Under the pieces are notes generated by a model. That model saw nothing but the letters and a program-made list of their open reading frames with translations, was not told the origin of the DNA and did not search any database. Positions 28,143 through 42,100 of a stretch of DNA of 64,000 nt are shown in pieces. The position numbers were made by a program, and so were the translations under genes. Source of the DNA: Enoplosus armatus (Eukaryota > Chordata > Actinopteri > Centrarchiformes > Enoplosidae); contig NC_092188.1 in assembly GCF_043641665.1 (NCBI RefSeq), positions 13,723,704-13,787,703 of the forward strand, in the 5' to 3' direction. The number at the start of each line of letters is the position of its first letter. Within the stretch, counting starts at the first letter, position 1.

Positions 28143-29067
28143 AACAAACTGTCCCACTGTGTTCATGCCTGTTTGTGTACATGCCAGTCTCCTGTCAGAT
28201 CTTTGCTGACTAAGACAGATCGTCATGCCTTCAAGCTAGAAAGGACCTTTCAAAGACAGAGAAGCCATTTTGCATCCCAATAAAAAGCAACGGGTGAATA
28301 AAAAGAGAATGCTGAGAGAGAGGCAGAAAGTGAGAGTAATAGACTGTACTGCACTGGACTGGCCTGTACTTTATGTTGCTGTATCTGCAGCAGTCAGGTT
28401 CTGCTGAGTCAGAGAGAGTTCACTCAGCAGCAATGACTGAGCTACAAGGTTTGTGCTCAATGCTGCCACTCCCTGGCAGACTGCATGCAGGGTGAAGGAT
28501 TGTCAAAGTAGTTGCAGGAAATGTTCGCCTCCATCACAAGCATCTGTCATCCGTCACATGTCTCCTTCAGTGCTCTGTGGTGTTTCCATAGCTGATTAAC
28601 GGGTGTATTGTTTCTCAGCCATTGTGGTGGCGATTGGCTTAAGTTTCTGCCTTGACTTTGTGTTATGGTAAGCTACAGATATGGCTTTGTCAGCAGGAAA
28701 CATCCACTGTTCACTAACTCCCCACAGATGTGCTCTGATTTGCTCCTACTGTTCTTTTGCTCTCACTACTCCTCTTGCAGGATATTTTTCACACACAGCT
28801 ATTCGGGATAATTGCTGGCAATGATATGTGTGCATGACGTAGACACAAGGAAGTGATTTTGAAGGAGACATTTGTAGTCCATCATGAAAACATCATGTGT
28901 GATGCAAGCGTTACAGTAAAACACTAGTAGATAGGTACTTTATTTTTCAAGAGAAGTCTCTCGTCCATTTGTTTTATTCACTTTTTATATGACAACAGCA
29001 TAGAAAGATACCACATGTGAGACTGTCAGCTGATTTTTCCACTCTCTCCTTTTCTCTCTCCACACAG

Positions 29068-29135
29068 AAAAACTGTACAACTCAACTGGACGGGAGCTAC
29101 GAAGAGCCCTCTTTTCCCTCAAGCAGATTTTTCAG
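29068..29135 (+). CDS. fhod3: fhod3 exon, start of FH3/DID region (first visible)
   Basis: The acceptor is a pyrimidine-rich tract ending in cacacag and the donor is gtaatt. The exon enters with two bases of a split codon, then encodes 22 residues beginning [20 protein letters not shown], which match the remembered FHOD3 segment just after the GTPase-binding-like N-terminus. It leaves in phase 0. Because it enters mid-codon with no Met, at least one coding exon must lie upstream; none was found in the preceding 29 kb. Confidence 0.92.
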
Positions 29136-32100
29136 GTAATTCTTTCTCTCTTTTAGCTTTTGCTAGACCCTTAAGAATATATCTTTTTTTAAATCTCTGG
29201 CTCACAAAATCTAATGAGTTCCACTGCGTTTCATGTTTTTCATGATCTCATAAGCATTTTCCAAAAATGCATCATTTGTCAGCATGCGACATGTGTTTAA
29301 TGTTCCTGCGCATGTACACACATTAACATGCAAGAACGATATGTAGCGTGCACACAAGCATCAATGCCCACATGCACACTCACTCTTGGACACAGCATTA
29401 TTTTCTTGAGGCAGAGTTGTGCTGCTGAGAGTCTGCCTTCGTGGCAGCTGTGGAGTGTTCAGGTCTGGTCATACTTCACACACTGGGGCTGGGCTGGGCT
29501 GGCCTGGCGGGCAGTCGGCCATAGAGGGGGAGGGTTAACCGACAGTTAGATGGAAAAGAGAGCAACAGACGTTGATGCAGGCCCAGAATAGATTAGAATA
29601 CTTCACTTTTTTTACACCATGAGTGGCTTTGTGGGGTTTCAGTTGTTGAGAACGCTTGTTTATAATTCTTGTTGTGTGATAAAAAAACATCCACTTGGAC
29701 TGATATCAGTGTTATTTATCTACATTGCAGTAGTGTGGTTTATATGCACAGTCTTGAATCACATCGTCATCGACAGGTGTGAGACATGCAGGTGGTTTTG
29801 TCATCGAGCACAAAATGCGGGATGAAGTGGGGACGCCAAAGAAACAGGAACCCATTTGAACTTGCTGAAAGCAGATAGCATTGCTCATTGCACTCACAGT
29901 AGCTATAACTGAATGTAAGAAAATAGATGATAGATGCATTTAATCAGCTGAGGATTCTGTAGCTGCTTTAAGCATGACTAGTCATTTATCCACTGTGTGC
30001 ATAAGACATACGTATAATTTGTGAACATTAAGGTCAACATAAATCATTTTAACAGTTCCTGCAGATTGTTTGGGGTTATGAGAGCTATTAAACAACAGGT
30101 TCTAGTATTTCCCTGCATGCTCTTTTCTTTCTTTTTCTGTGATTTGCAACCACCGTTCATGCACTCAGAGGTTTATGTAACTCTGAGGACAGTTATGTAG
30201 TGGAGGGCAGAACTAAATCCATCACATGTATATTAATTATTTAAAAAAAGAAAAACTATTAAAAAAAATATAGAGTCTAGCTGTGTCTATGATGTATGAT
30301 GGCTCTTGAATATTTTTCTCCTTGACGTCTTTCCAGGATGACAAGGACCTGGTGCACGAGTTTGTGGTGGCAGAAGGACTCACGTGTTTGATAAAAGTGG
30401 GAGCCGAAGCCGACCAGAACTACCAGAATTACATCCTCAGGGGTACGTCCACTGCAGAGCAATAAACTCACAGCGTACTTTTCCTCTTCTCTACTTTCTC
30501 ACACCTCAATTTACAACACAGGCTAATCGAGGATGTTATTAATCAATCCTGTAACACTTTTCTTTCCATGAACCTCTCCAGAACCACATGCGTTTACATA
30601 CGCCACATAAATTGATGATTCTGCTCGATGACCTTCTCACACTCACACACTTAAGGCGTATAAACAAACTCAAATGTGTGCCGCAGATAATGTGGAAGTT
30701 AGGCCAGGTTTAGCAGCTGGTTAATTTATCTGTCCCATGTCGGAAAGGTGAAAGGTCATATGTGTTCAGGTCGGGGAGGGGCAGGGGCAGCATGCTCGGG
30801 GATACCAGAGGACCAAGGGATTCATAGCACTGCGCTGCAAGGTCACTACCATTTAACAGCCTGCTGTGAGGGGGCAGGTCACACATGCTTAAGTGGCCAA
30901 TAAAAGTTCTGGCAGGATATTACAGATCATAAAACTAATTTCCCCTCCTCTCTTTTTTTCTTCCTCTCTTTTTTTATTTTTCCTCATGTATTCCCTCATC
31001 TTTTCATGAACATTTGTTGCACTTCTCTTAATTAACCTGAGCCAGAATTATCAGTTCATTGTTTTTTTTTTGCATAAGCTTGGATCCAACTTTTGTTGTA
31101 AAAAGTTTCATTTAAGACTCCCGCTGCATAGTCCAGACACCCCTTTTGTCATTTCTTCATTAAGCCTTGCTAAAAGCAGTCACAGTGTACCTGACCCTCC
31201 TAATTTGGGTGCACAATTCAATCAGATGCTAACCCCCTCATGTTTATTCAGTTAGATGTTTCTCTAATTTTTCAACCTACTCATTGTCGACCTTTTCTGT
31301 TATTGGAAAAAATCAAATAGCAAAGGGCGGATGTCTGTGACAAAGCACCCCTGGGCAAGTTATAAACATGAACATGACCCCTGCCAGGACTACCTCTGTA
31401 GGGGTGACCTTTAATGTTTGATGCTTCATCTGAACTTGGCCTGATCTCTGACTCAGACAGATAAATCACGTGGGGTAAATGGCGAAAAACAAGGCAGAGG
31501 ATGAGAACGACAGGCTTTTGGAAACCTCAGAGTTGACCACATGTAAGAGTTGTTAGTGTCATTGTGTTGTGAATGATGAGACCACTTCTCATATCGTTTC
31601 ACTCCTCCTTATTGTGCTGTCCTTTTTTTCCCCTTTACCTCCCAGAGAATTCGGATAAAACATCTGTGTCAGTGCGTTTCTTTGGGACTTCTCTTTATTC
31701 TTTCATGTGCTAATTTATCGCTTCATCTCTGCAGACTCTACAATTTCCCCTCATGTGTCTCTACATCACCATGAGAACCTAAACCAAACTACCACTCTCC
31801 CAAAAGCCCTTTTAACCTGTTTCAACTCCTGACCTAATTTCTCCTGACCAGCTGAGGAAATGTGGAGTGTAGCAGATCACCCTCCCTCGTGAGCCATGTG
31901 TTGGAGAACACAAGTTGAGCATGTGCTGGAACGCAGATGCACAGGTCAGAAATGTATACAGATCTGGCTGCTTTACTGTTGATGACTTCCAAGAGGAGCT
32001 TTGTCATAAGGATTCCCAGGAGGGAAGTAAATTAGATGCCTGAAGTTTTCACACGTGCAGAGAGAGGGAGAGAGAGAGAGGGAGAGAGAGAGAGAGAGAG

Positions 32101-35100
32101 AGAGAACCAACAACAGCAATTGCTTTGGTATCAAACATTGATCACATCTAATGTGGTTTTTTTTGCTGTAATGTCTTTCAAGTTGATGCCAGTAAAAGAA
32201 AAGAAAAGAAGAAATAGGAATGCAGCCTTGAACCCATCTGTCTGGTGTGCATTAAAAAGCTCCCGACAAAACAATCTTGCTCTCTTTCATGAATAAGAAT
32301 CAATCTTATGGGTCTTTTGTAGATGAAAAAGGAACACGTGCACACCAGTCTGCTTGCGTTTTACAAGAGCAGGTTCCCAGCCTTAGCTCTCTGGAACATT
32401 GCCGTCATTGTAAATGGTAGTTCCTGCAGCTCTCTCAGCAATCTACACCATCTCACTCTTTTCTTTTTCCTCACTTTTTCATTCCGTCTTCTCAAAGCCC
32501 TGGAGGTGTCTGTGGCCAGTTAGTGCTCCCTTAGTGATGTGGGGATTTTCTGGGTCTGGCTGGCTGGGGTCAGGCCCCGCTTTGGGCCCCTCACACCTGG
32601 CTCGGAGGGCTTCCAGACCTGGACTCGGCTCCTTGGAGACATGCTCCCTTTGGCCCAGGGGAAAACTTGTATGCCTTTATCACTCCATCAGTGGTAAAGG
32701 GTGTGAGGTCACTTTTTCAGAGGTGCCTACGCCATCTGGTACTCCTGTAAGCTGTACACTCAGCCCTGGAGCTGCAAGTGCTGCAAGCACACAGGAGCCA
32801 AAAAGGCAATGAAGGACTCATTATGAATATTCATTCTTCATTTTGAAAATAAGCATTTCCTCGTTCGTTCGTTTCAGAAATTAAATTAACAGAGGTTATG
32901 TTTCATTCAACACAGAATATCTATGCTCGTTTATAATCTTTCTAAAAGAGTTCTTGAAATCGTAAATCTTTGGTTGATGAAGTGAGAAGCTGAGAGGAGG
33001 TTTCATACTGTATGTTTTTGTAATTGAGAATGTTGTTTCTCAAACTGCAGAGGTCTCATGGGGTTGTAAAATGTTATTTCTCTTTCAAAATGTTTTATTA
33101 CAGTTTATCTATACATTTTATACACAAGTATTGAACACTCAATATACAACTCAAGCGTGGAAAACGGATGCAACCTTTTCTTTGAGTCAAAATATTTAAT
33201 CACAAATAAAAGCAGCATGGCTCTAGAGATGGCAATGTCAGTCTGTCAGTCAATCGTTCCACCACTTTGGTCCAAATGGAAATATCTCGACAACTATTAA
33301 CATGAATTGACATGAACTTTTGTCCAGACATTCATGGTCCCCTGACTTTTCCTCTAACACCTCCAGCAGGTGGTTCAGTGTTTTGTTGTTGTGTCAATTT
33401 GTTACATTTGCTACAGATATTCAAAGTCCCTTGAGAATAAATTGTAATGACTTTGGTGATCCTTTGACTTTTCCTCTAGCGCCACCAGCAGGTCAAAGGT
33501 TTTGCTTTTTCATTGAAATATCTCAACATCTACTTTTGCAACTTTTGTACAGACATTCATGGTTCCCAGGCGATGTAGTCTAATGGATTTGGTGATCCCT
33601 TGACTATTCCACTAGCAGCACCAAGGGGTGACATTTTGTTTTTTATTGAAATTGAAACAACTATTGTACTATGTATTGTTGTATAGACTGCCATGATATT
33701 GACTGCCACAGACATTCATGGTCCTCAGATGATGATTTGATGAGCAAATGTTAGCATGCTAACACACTAAACTAACAAAGTAAACATTAAACTTGCTAAA
33801 TATCAACATACTGCATGCTGCTGTTAGCATTTAGCTAACTGTGCAAAATCACAGCCTAACAGAGCTGCTAGCATGGCTCCGTACTCACCTCCAGGTAATG
33901 GACAAATGCTGCAACTGGAGCACTTAACAATAAAATGTAATCTAGATAGTACATTGTTTAAAATGTGAAAAATAAACAAATAAATACACAGGTTGTCTCG
34001 GTAACACTTCACTGTTGACAGCACAGTAAGTGCCTCAACAGCCCTAAAATGAAAGCAGCTTGTGCAAAAGGTCAAAGACGTTTCTGCACACTGTGGTAAG
34101 AAAAAGATCCCTGTGGTGCTTTTTATCATGAGCAAAACTGGGAGACGAGGCAGAAGAACAAATAACAAGGTTTTTCCTGGATCATCGTTCCTCTTGTAGT
34201 ATTTACAGAAAGGGCACTAACAAAAGTAACAACTGTGTTTAATTGGTAACTGTAAAATGGGAGCAGCAGAGAGAGGGCAGATTAAAGACAAACCAATTAC
34301 AGTCAACTTGAAGCAATTATTCCCTGCTTTGAAATGTTCACTGTTGACATTCCTCACCATACTATGTTTTTAGCAACACTTTCTCTGTTTGCCCTTCTTA
34401 AAGGCCATGCCATTTCTATCTGCGCACTGTTGTTTACAAAACAATTGCCATCTCTAAGTCTTGGTGGAATCACATTGGAAGTGAAGCTTAAGTTTTTGAT
34501 CTATAGGAATTTTTTTTTTTTTCAAAGCAGTCTTGGATACATTTTTTGCAAAACACATTCTTAAACATTACATAAATTACCTTCATACCCAGAAGGCCAT
34601 ATCTCATTGCATGCTGTATTATATTGTATATACTTGTATATACATAGGCTTACATGCTATAACTTATATTTGTGAATTTATAGCTTCCACAGAAGTGGGA
34701 GCTGTGCTGCGTCCAAAAGGATTACTGTATCAAATAAGTCATGCCCATATTTCATTTTGTGCTTTTATCTCCTCCTTTCTTCCTCTCTCTCTCTGTCTCT
34801 CTCTCTCTGTCTCTCTGTGTGTGTCTCTCTCTCTCTCTCTCCAGCTACCATTCTGAGATCTTCTGTTTGTAATGACGCAGCAGTTATAATGCCATAAGTT
34901 AAAGCACCTTGACTTCCTGGTTTCCAGAGGGAGCGGCTCAGAGGGCCTCGTGGGAAAGGGAGATGTGCTCTAGTCAAGTGTTTCATTGCCTCTTAAACTG
35001 TCTGGGACCTGGAACACTGCTCCCAATACAGCGCTCAGTCCCACTTTTAGTGTCACAAACAGCAGTAACTTTAGTGGGCAGCAGTCTTTTTCACAAGGCT

Positions 35101-36131
35101 ACAAGTGCACCTGAAACACAAGACCCTTTTGTTGAAATTGTTGTTGTTCTCTATGGTGTTTCTCAGTGTAGTGGCGTTACATTTTATAAGTGGCAGAGCA
35201 AGACAGAACATCCAGTGACACTTCTGTGTCTTTTCACTGTAAACAAACACAATAGCTGCTAATGATGAGTTAAATCAGTGAAACCAGCTGGTTTGGTTGG
35301 ATAGAAAACCTGCAAACCTTAAGACCACCATTGCACAGAGCTAAGAACCGACACTAGAGAGAATCAAAGTTTATATTTTATGAAGTTTATATCTCTATAG
35401 CCATGTAAGCATGCAAGTGCATGTGCATAATGTCACTACTACTACCAATACACCATTACATACTATAGTGACATTTTATTGGTCTTAATTTAGAATCAGG
35501 ATCATTGTTTTTGTGTAATACTCTGACCCAAGTTCTTAAAATATTTAACAGAGCGTAACTGAATTCTCCCCATGCTGGTTTCACCATTAAGTGAAAACCC
35601 AGGTATAGTTGGGTTAACAGTGTTCTTGGAAGCTCTTGTTGGAAACAGTGTGTATTGTGTTGTCTGGCTGTGTTATAGGTTGTCTGTTCTGGGCCGGGGG
35701 GGGGCTTTAATATGGCCCATCGTCTGGATAAACATTTCCATTCTGTCTGGGCTGGGTTGAGAGGCTTTGTGCAAATGTATCGATGTATATTCTGTTGTTA
35801 TAGGTGTGAGCACTTCCTTGTTTGTGTGATCGCGCAAGAATGATGCGTAGGAGAAGTTGAGCAAATGCTCGGGTTAAATCCTCCAGCATAAAGGAAATTT
35901 GAGAGGGACAACGCAGGAACTGCTGACACACATATATGGACAAGCACTGTGTTTGGAGTGAGAAGGAATGCCCTTGTCGTACCAATAGAAACTTGAACTC
36001 CTGCTTTGTAATGAGATCCCATGGGAACATATTCATGTTTTCCACCCGATCTCCTGCAACTCTCAGAGCCAGCCACTGCTCCCGCTGCCCCTTTGTGCAA
36101 AGCTTTTTAATCTGAAAAACATTCACTCATT

Positions 36132-36185
<54 letters not shown>

Positions 36186-39100
36186 AATCCAGGATACCAC
36201 TCTTGTGCTTTTGAAGGTTCATTCATTCACATTTCCATTTTAATGTGCAAGTTATGATCTAACTCACTCAACAAGGAGACAATTCTTTGTTTTTAGTTTG
36301 TTTACTTTATTATAAAAGTATAAGTAATAGTTTTGTTTCGCGGCTTTACCTGTTTGAGACTTCTTTCTTTTGGGATGGCAGAGACTGCATTTTAGGAAAT
36401 TTAGGAAATGAGCGCTACACATGGTTTCAGCCTCCCAGCTCTCTTTGCTCCACTGTCAACATTTTGTCTTTGCCTCCAGCATGTCCTCTCCCTTATTAAA
36501 TTAAATCTCCAGCTTTCAAATTGACTGACATACTCTGTGCTGCACTAAATCATACACTACTGTATATACTCCATGGGCTGTTCTATACTGTCTTACACCA
36601 CCTGTCATTTTAACACCATTTACCTACAGGTTAACAATTAAAAGTTTAAAGTTAAAAAAGAAAATTGCCCAGACAACCTTTTACTGAATAGAAAAACATA
36701 ACCCGTTGTCATGTTTTTGGTTAAGCTTGGAGCCTTGTTCCTACCGGATATGTCCCACCCTGTCCTCCCCCTGTGTCAGACCCTACAGACCCTACAGACC
36801 CCCACAGACCCCTTCAGATCCCCCTTACATGAGCAGACCGCTTGCATCTGAACCCAATTCAACCCCACCTGCCTGACCTATATTCTGCCTCCCCCCTTTT
36901 TACTTCTCCCTTCATCTGTAGAAGTTGTCAGCCTTAGCAAACCCACTGGCAGTGGAATTACAACCCCGTGCTGCAGGCTATTTTACTGTAACAGAATTTA
37001 GTATACAAGCCAATTATATTATAAGAATGTTTGATTTGGTTCATTTCTCTAGCTCTTATTTTATCATCTCGGACATTGCTGTGTAAAATATATAAACTAT
37101 AGTTTGGTAAAAAAAAATTTATCTTTTGCAGTAATGTAGCCGAGTTTTACGCCTGATTCCTGTGAGCTGATTGTTTTTCGGGACTGAATTCAGCATATGG
37201 CTGGCTGGCCAGAGCCAGAGCGAATCACACCACTACTCTCTCAAGAGCAGTAAGAATTTACCGCAGCTCATCTTTCAGTTCGCTTTACAAGTGGGTGGAT
37301 GTCATGCAGGAGCTTTTCTCCACAGTCTTCCCCGCTTGGATGGGATGGGAAAAACTCATCTGTCAGGCTTTCCCCAGTTGTTCATTGTGCTAAAATGATT
37401 TTCCAAAGTTTCTGCAGTACAGTAGCACCTCTAATCTATTTTAAATATAGAGGAAATAGAGAAGTATTGAAAATAGTACATGTTTTAGCCTTTTTATTTT
37501 CCTCACAGTGCCCTGCTCATCAGGTCTGCAGTGCCTGTAGAACTTCCTCAGCCAAATACTGGAGAGGCTCTCCTGCCTTACTTCATGCTATTGTTCCATT
37601 AGGTTTGTTTGTTTGTCTTTAGGGAATTTGTTTGGGCTCAGGCCCACAGTAAATTGTGTCAAATACTGGCAGACATGTATCCAGGACTGCAAATGGAAGC
37701 ATCCCCCTGTGGTTTTACTGTATGGGGCTCAATGTAAGTCTGGCAGTGGGCTCGGTGACTGAAATTGGTCTGGCAGAGGCAGTTTGTCTGGCTCTAATGG
37801 TCTGGGTGATTAACTGAATAACAAATGGCACGTAACCCATGAACGTGTCTTATCCAGTTCATATACAGAAAGAGCTGTTTAATTGGCCTGAGTAATAAAC
37901 TTGTCTTTGTGTGGTAGACAGATTCTGAATGAGAGGCTAGCTAGAGGCGTGGATGCAGTGATGATAAATGTCAGTGCCAAAAGGAAATCTGTCAGCTTTT
38001 AATGTTTCACTGCTTTTTTTAATGACTTATGACATTAATGAATTCTGAAGAAAAACATCAGATATGTTATAAAGCTGCACTAATCAATATTTTTGTATTA
38101 ACAATTTGTTATATCAGTGTGTGTCATGTTAAAGCGGTCACTCACTCAATCTTCACCCAACTCTGCAGCCTCGCTCATCTCTACAGAGCTCTTTTTTAGG
38201 TCATTCTTTTGGGTTTACGACCTGCAACTTTACTGTTTTGGTTAATTCTCACGGCTCTCATCAACCTTGTTTCCAGGTACAGCAGGCAAATGTTTTCGGC
38301 GAAAAAGCTCTGATAAAGGCACGACAACTAGCTGGATATTTCACTCAGGATTTGGTGGAGACTCAAGCTAGAAGGAGATTGAAAATTGGACATACATTCA
38401 CCAAAGTGAATGCTGATGGTGCTCTGTGTCTTCTGAATGCTTAAATAGGAATTTGTTAGCTATCATGTAATGTTGTGTTTACAGCTTGTTCAGCTGCCCC
38501 CTAGTGGCCCCAAAAATCCATTTATACTTTACTTCAACTTTAGTGAGTGGACATAATGTGGGCAGAAACTATATTAAACATTACAGTTTTTTTATTGAGT
38601 AAAAGTTATTTCTTAATTTATGTGATGACTCACTATTAATATTGACTACCAGTAAAATGAACATGAGAAATAGTGAATTCACAGGTCAGTGTTGAGTGCC
38701 GTCTGTGTCTCAGAATACAGTGTGGACATGCCACTCTTGAAATTCAAATCATTTACTACAATTATAGTGACATACTAGAACAAGAATCTACATAAAAAAA
38801 AGTATTTTCCAGACTCTGCAGTGAAGCACATCCAGCTCTCATGGGCACAGGGAGGCACACTTCAGACCTGAGTGCAGCTCCCCGCTAATGTAGAGCATAA
38901 CAAGATAAGAGCCTCTAAGTTGCTCTGTATGGGATGGAGATGTGGCCCCCATCCCAAAGTCCTGGTAAAATAAATGTTGTACACTGACAGACAGTTTGGC
39001 TGACCCAGTTTTTACAAATTCCAAAATGTAAATGAAACCAACGGGGCAGAGTGGTGAGTGGAAGGGGAGTGAACAGTTGTGTAGAGGGGAAGCTGTTGAC

Positions 39101-42100
39101 TTGATTTCTTGCATCTTCAGAGATAAGGTTGTCTTTTCTTTTTTTTTTCACTTCTACATATGAGTCAGCTGGCTGATGGTGGTGCTACCTACCAGACCTC
39201 AGAGTGCTTCTCACCTCGGCAGTGGTCAGGGAGCTGCCCTTCCTGCACATTCCTGGGGCTGTGGAAGATAATTGCTGTGGTTTATGAGAGGGAGAGGCCC
39301 TGAAGAAACACTTCCACCAGACCTCAGTTGCTGATGGTTTTACTTCTCTCAGAGTTCTGGTTCAGTCACAGGAACAGAGTCTGTCTCCTCCACACAGTGG
39401 GTCTGCAGTTCCCTTCTGCAGCTTGATGCTATTCAAATGATCTGTTTACTCTTAAGGCAAACGTATGTTAAGTATTGAAAGAGATGGAGGGTGAGAGGGC
39501 TGCACAGACGCCAGGCTGCTCATTGAACACTTCCAAGTTTCTTTTTAGTTAAATCTGTCTTCTTTGGTTATCCTTTCATTTAAATTCTAATCACTGTGCT
39601 TTAAAGGAAGCTCATTGTCTGCCAGCATCTCATTACGTGACATACATGCAAAGGGACCTAGCAATGTTATTGTTGTACTTTGTGTGAGGTATTGGAGAGC
39701 TGCTCATGATTACTCCAATGGAGGCCCAGACTTTTGGCCCCAGATCAGTGCTTGAAGTGGAGGGTGTCCTGTACAGACTCAGTACTCACATGCTCTTCTT
39801 ATTAACCCTCTTCCAAAGTTATTGATGACCGTCTGTTGTAGAAATCCCAGGTTCTGGGCCCGCAGTCTCAGCTCTCCACAAAGGTACACGGCTGGGAAGG
39901 TATGCTGTAATATAAAGATTTGATCACGCTTTCAAAGCCTGAACTGCAACTACACAGGTTACTTTTCATTTTCCGGAGCAGTTTCATGACTAATTTAATC
40001 GTAAGTGTGTGGAAATCAGTTCCATTTCAAGTTCACAAAGGTGCTTTGAGAGTAATTAGATGTTTCCTTTAAACTGTTTCTGACCAGACTCTGAAGGTCT
40101 CCCATAATGAAAGGTAATTTCATTATTTTTTTTAAACAGTTACAGTATCATTTTACCAAACTGTTCACGGGGTAACTGCAGTCCATGTTTCTGGTACTCC
40201 AGAGTTAAATTGTGCAGCTGACATTGAATAATTCCATGAAGGAGCAGTTTTAATGAATCTCAGAGAAAAGGTAATGATTGTGTGGTTTCTGGTGTGTTTG
40301 AATATCTATTATTCTATATTATAATAATAATATTCTGTATCTTAACTGCTCACTACATTAAATCCACATATGATATAGACATCCATTCTGAAGTTGTTTT
40401 AGTTGGCTACATGCTTAAGTGAAAAAGCCACCCATGACCTATCGATGATAACTTTAAATAATGTCTCATGATAACATGTCAGAATGATCAAAAAGTCATT
40501 TCATCTTGTGGTTGACTTTTGGGAACAATCAGTAACGTCTCATCTGTCAGCAGCTGAACGTTCACGTTGTGTAATGACACTTTTAAAAGCCTCATTAAGG
40601 CCACCTATCTTTTCTCACCCCTGTTTTCAATGGGCATTCCTCAAAACCTCACCAGGGCAGATACTGTACACAGGTGCACGCAAGAGATAAAAGTCTGTGC
40701 AGTGATGATGTTGCGGGTCAGACCTCGGCTACCAATTTGAAAAGAAGCGTTACTGGCTCGTTACTCATCCAGCAAAGGTCACAGCTGTTTGTGTGTATGT
40801 GTAAAGTATGTATGTAAATATGTATTACTGTGAATAGTTAGTTTAGCCACTTTTTACATGCTAGTTAGATCTTTTTTGCGAACAGTATACCATAGGAATC
40901 CATTCTGGACTCAGTAGACCAGCTGTACGTCATGTCATTACTGCTGTCACTCATCTGTCAGCAGTGGTCCCATACGAAGTGGGGGGAGTTACAGGAGAGG
41001 GTGACACTCTGGCCCTCGCTGACTGAGGGGGTTAATCATGTTTTTATAAACACACTCTGATGTGGTCTGCTTTCATTCGCCATATTGTCCACGCTGCTGA
41101 CTGCTGTGACACACGGCTCTGAGCTCGCAGCAGGAGAAGACTGTTAGGAATGCTCTGGCCTGACATGTTGTGAGTAATTAACCCTGATTGATAAAAGATG
41201 AACTGCCGCCGCTGCTGCTGCTGCTGCTGCAGTGGGCCGTCAGCACGCACACACACACACACATGCACTCATGCGTCCACCCACACACTCTCACACAGCA
41301 TGCACACACAGCAGCTGCACCTGGGAATTTTGGCTTATCTACAGCGTATTCACAATTTTCATGCCCCTCTAGAGAAGAGGAGGAAAAATATATGACAGAA
41401 GCCGCAGCTCCTCATCATAACATGTCAAAAGAAACTGTTATAAACACGGAAAGAAGAGATTTGATGGCACTATTTTAAGAAGTTCTCAATAAGTCATTTT
41501 AAGTATTTTATCTCGTTGTTGGTCAAAGATTAAACTAGGTCTTTAACAGTTTACAACACCTGGTGTGTCAGCCTTTGCAGCCCATGAAGAATTCTCCAGC
41601 TACTCGTACTCGTCTCTGAACTTGATCAGCACAAGCTCATCACCTTTTGTCATGTTTGAAAAAGACAGGAATTTCGGGACTTTATCAGTAACATTTTCTT
41701 AGGTATTACCCCCCAAAACCTTCTGCCAAGAAATAACAGGCCTTCCCACAATGTTCCACTTTCAATGTGTTCACGTTTATGCTCAGCTTTTTTTTTTTTT
41801 TTTTACCTGTGTCAGCTAATATATCACCTAAAGTTGCAGTGGGTTCAAGCTGAGCTCATCCAGTTGCTGTGGTCTTCTGTGTAAACGCATTAACTCCCTG
41901 TGTGTGGATGACCACTGAGATGCTATTAAAAAAAGAAGGTCCCCATCTCCTTCCTTAACAGAAGCCCTACACTTTTGCTGCCCCCCATCGAGATCCCTTG
42001 GCTCTTATTATGTTCTTATTTATGTATCCTGTTACAGATGGGAAGTCATGTCAGCATCCACTGAGGCTCTCTGCTCAAACATTTTCCTTCCAGTCGTGTC

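Larger units (their letters stand above)
1..29067 (+). other. non-coding: probable 5' intron of fhod3
   Basis: About 29 kb of AT-rich sequence with no exon I can support on either strand. The open frames here are short, lack family similarity and mostly cross simple repeats. Because the first visible exon enters mid-codon, at least its 3' part is intronic; whether an upstream exon or promoter lies inside cannot be decided by eye. Recognisable content is listed separately: repeat copies at 2078, 10449 and 13173, a Tc1 fossil near 8625, a perfect hairpin at 21750 and microsatellites. Confidence 0.75.

Noticed and set aside
38238..38444. 68-residue open frame as a small gene
   Set aside because: Lies within an apparent interspersed repeat ending CTGCCCCCTAGTGGCC; no splice or promoter support.
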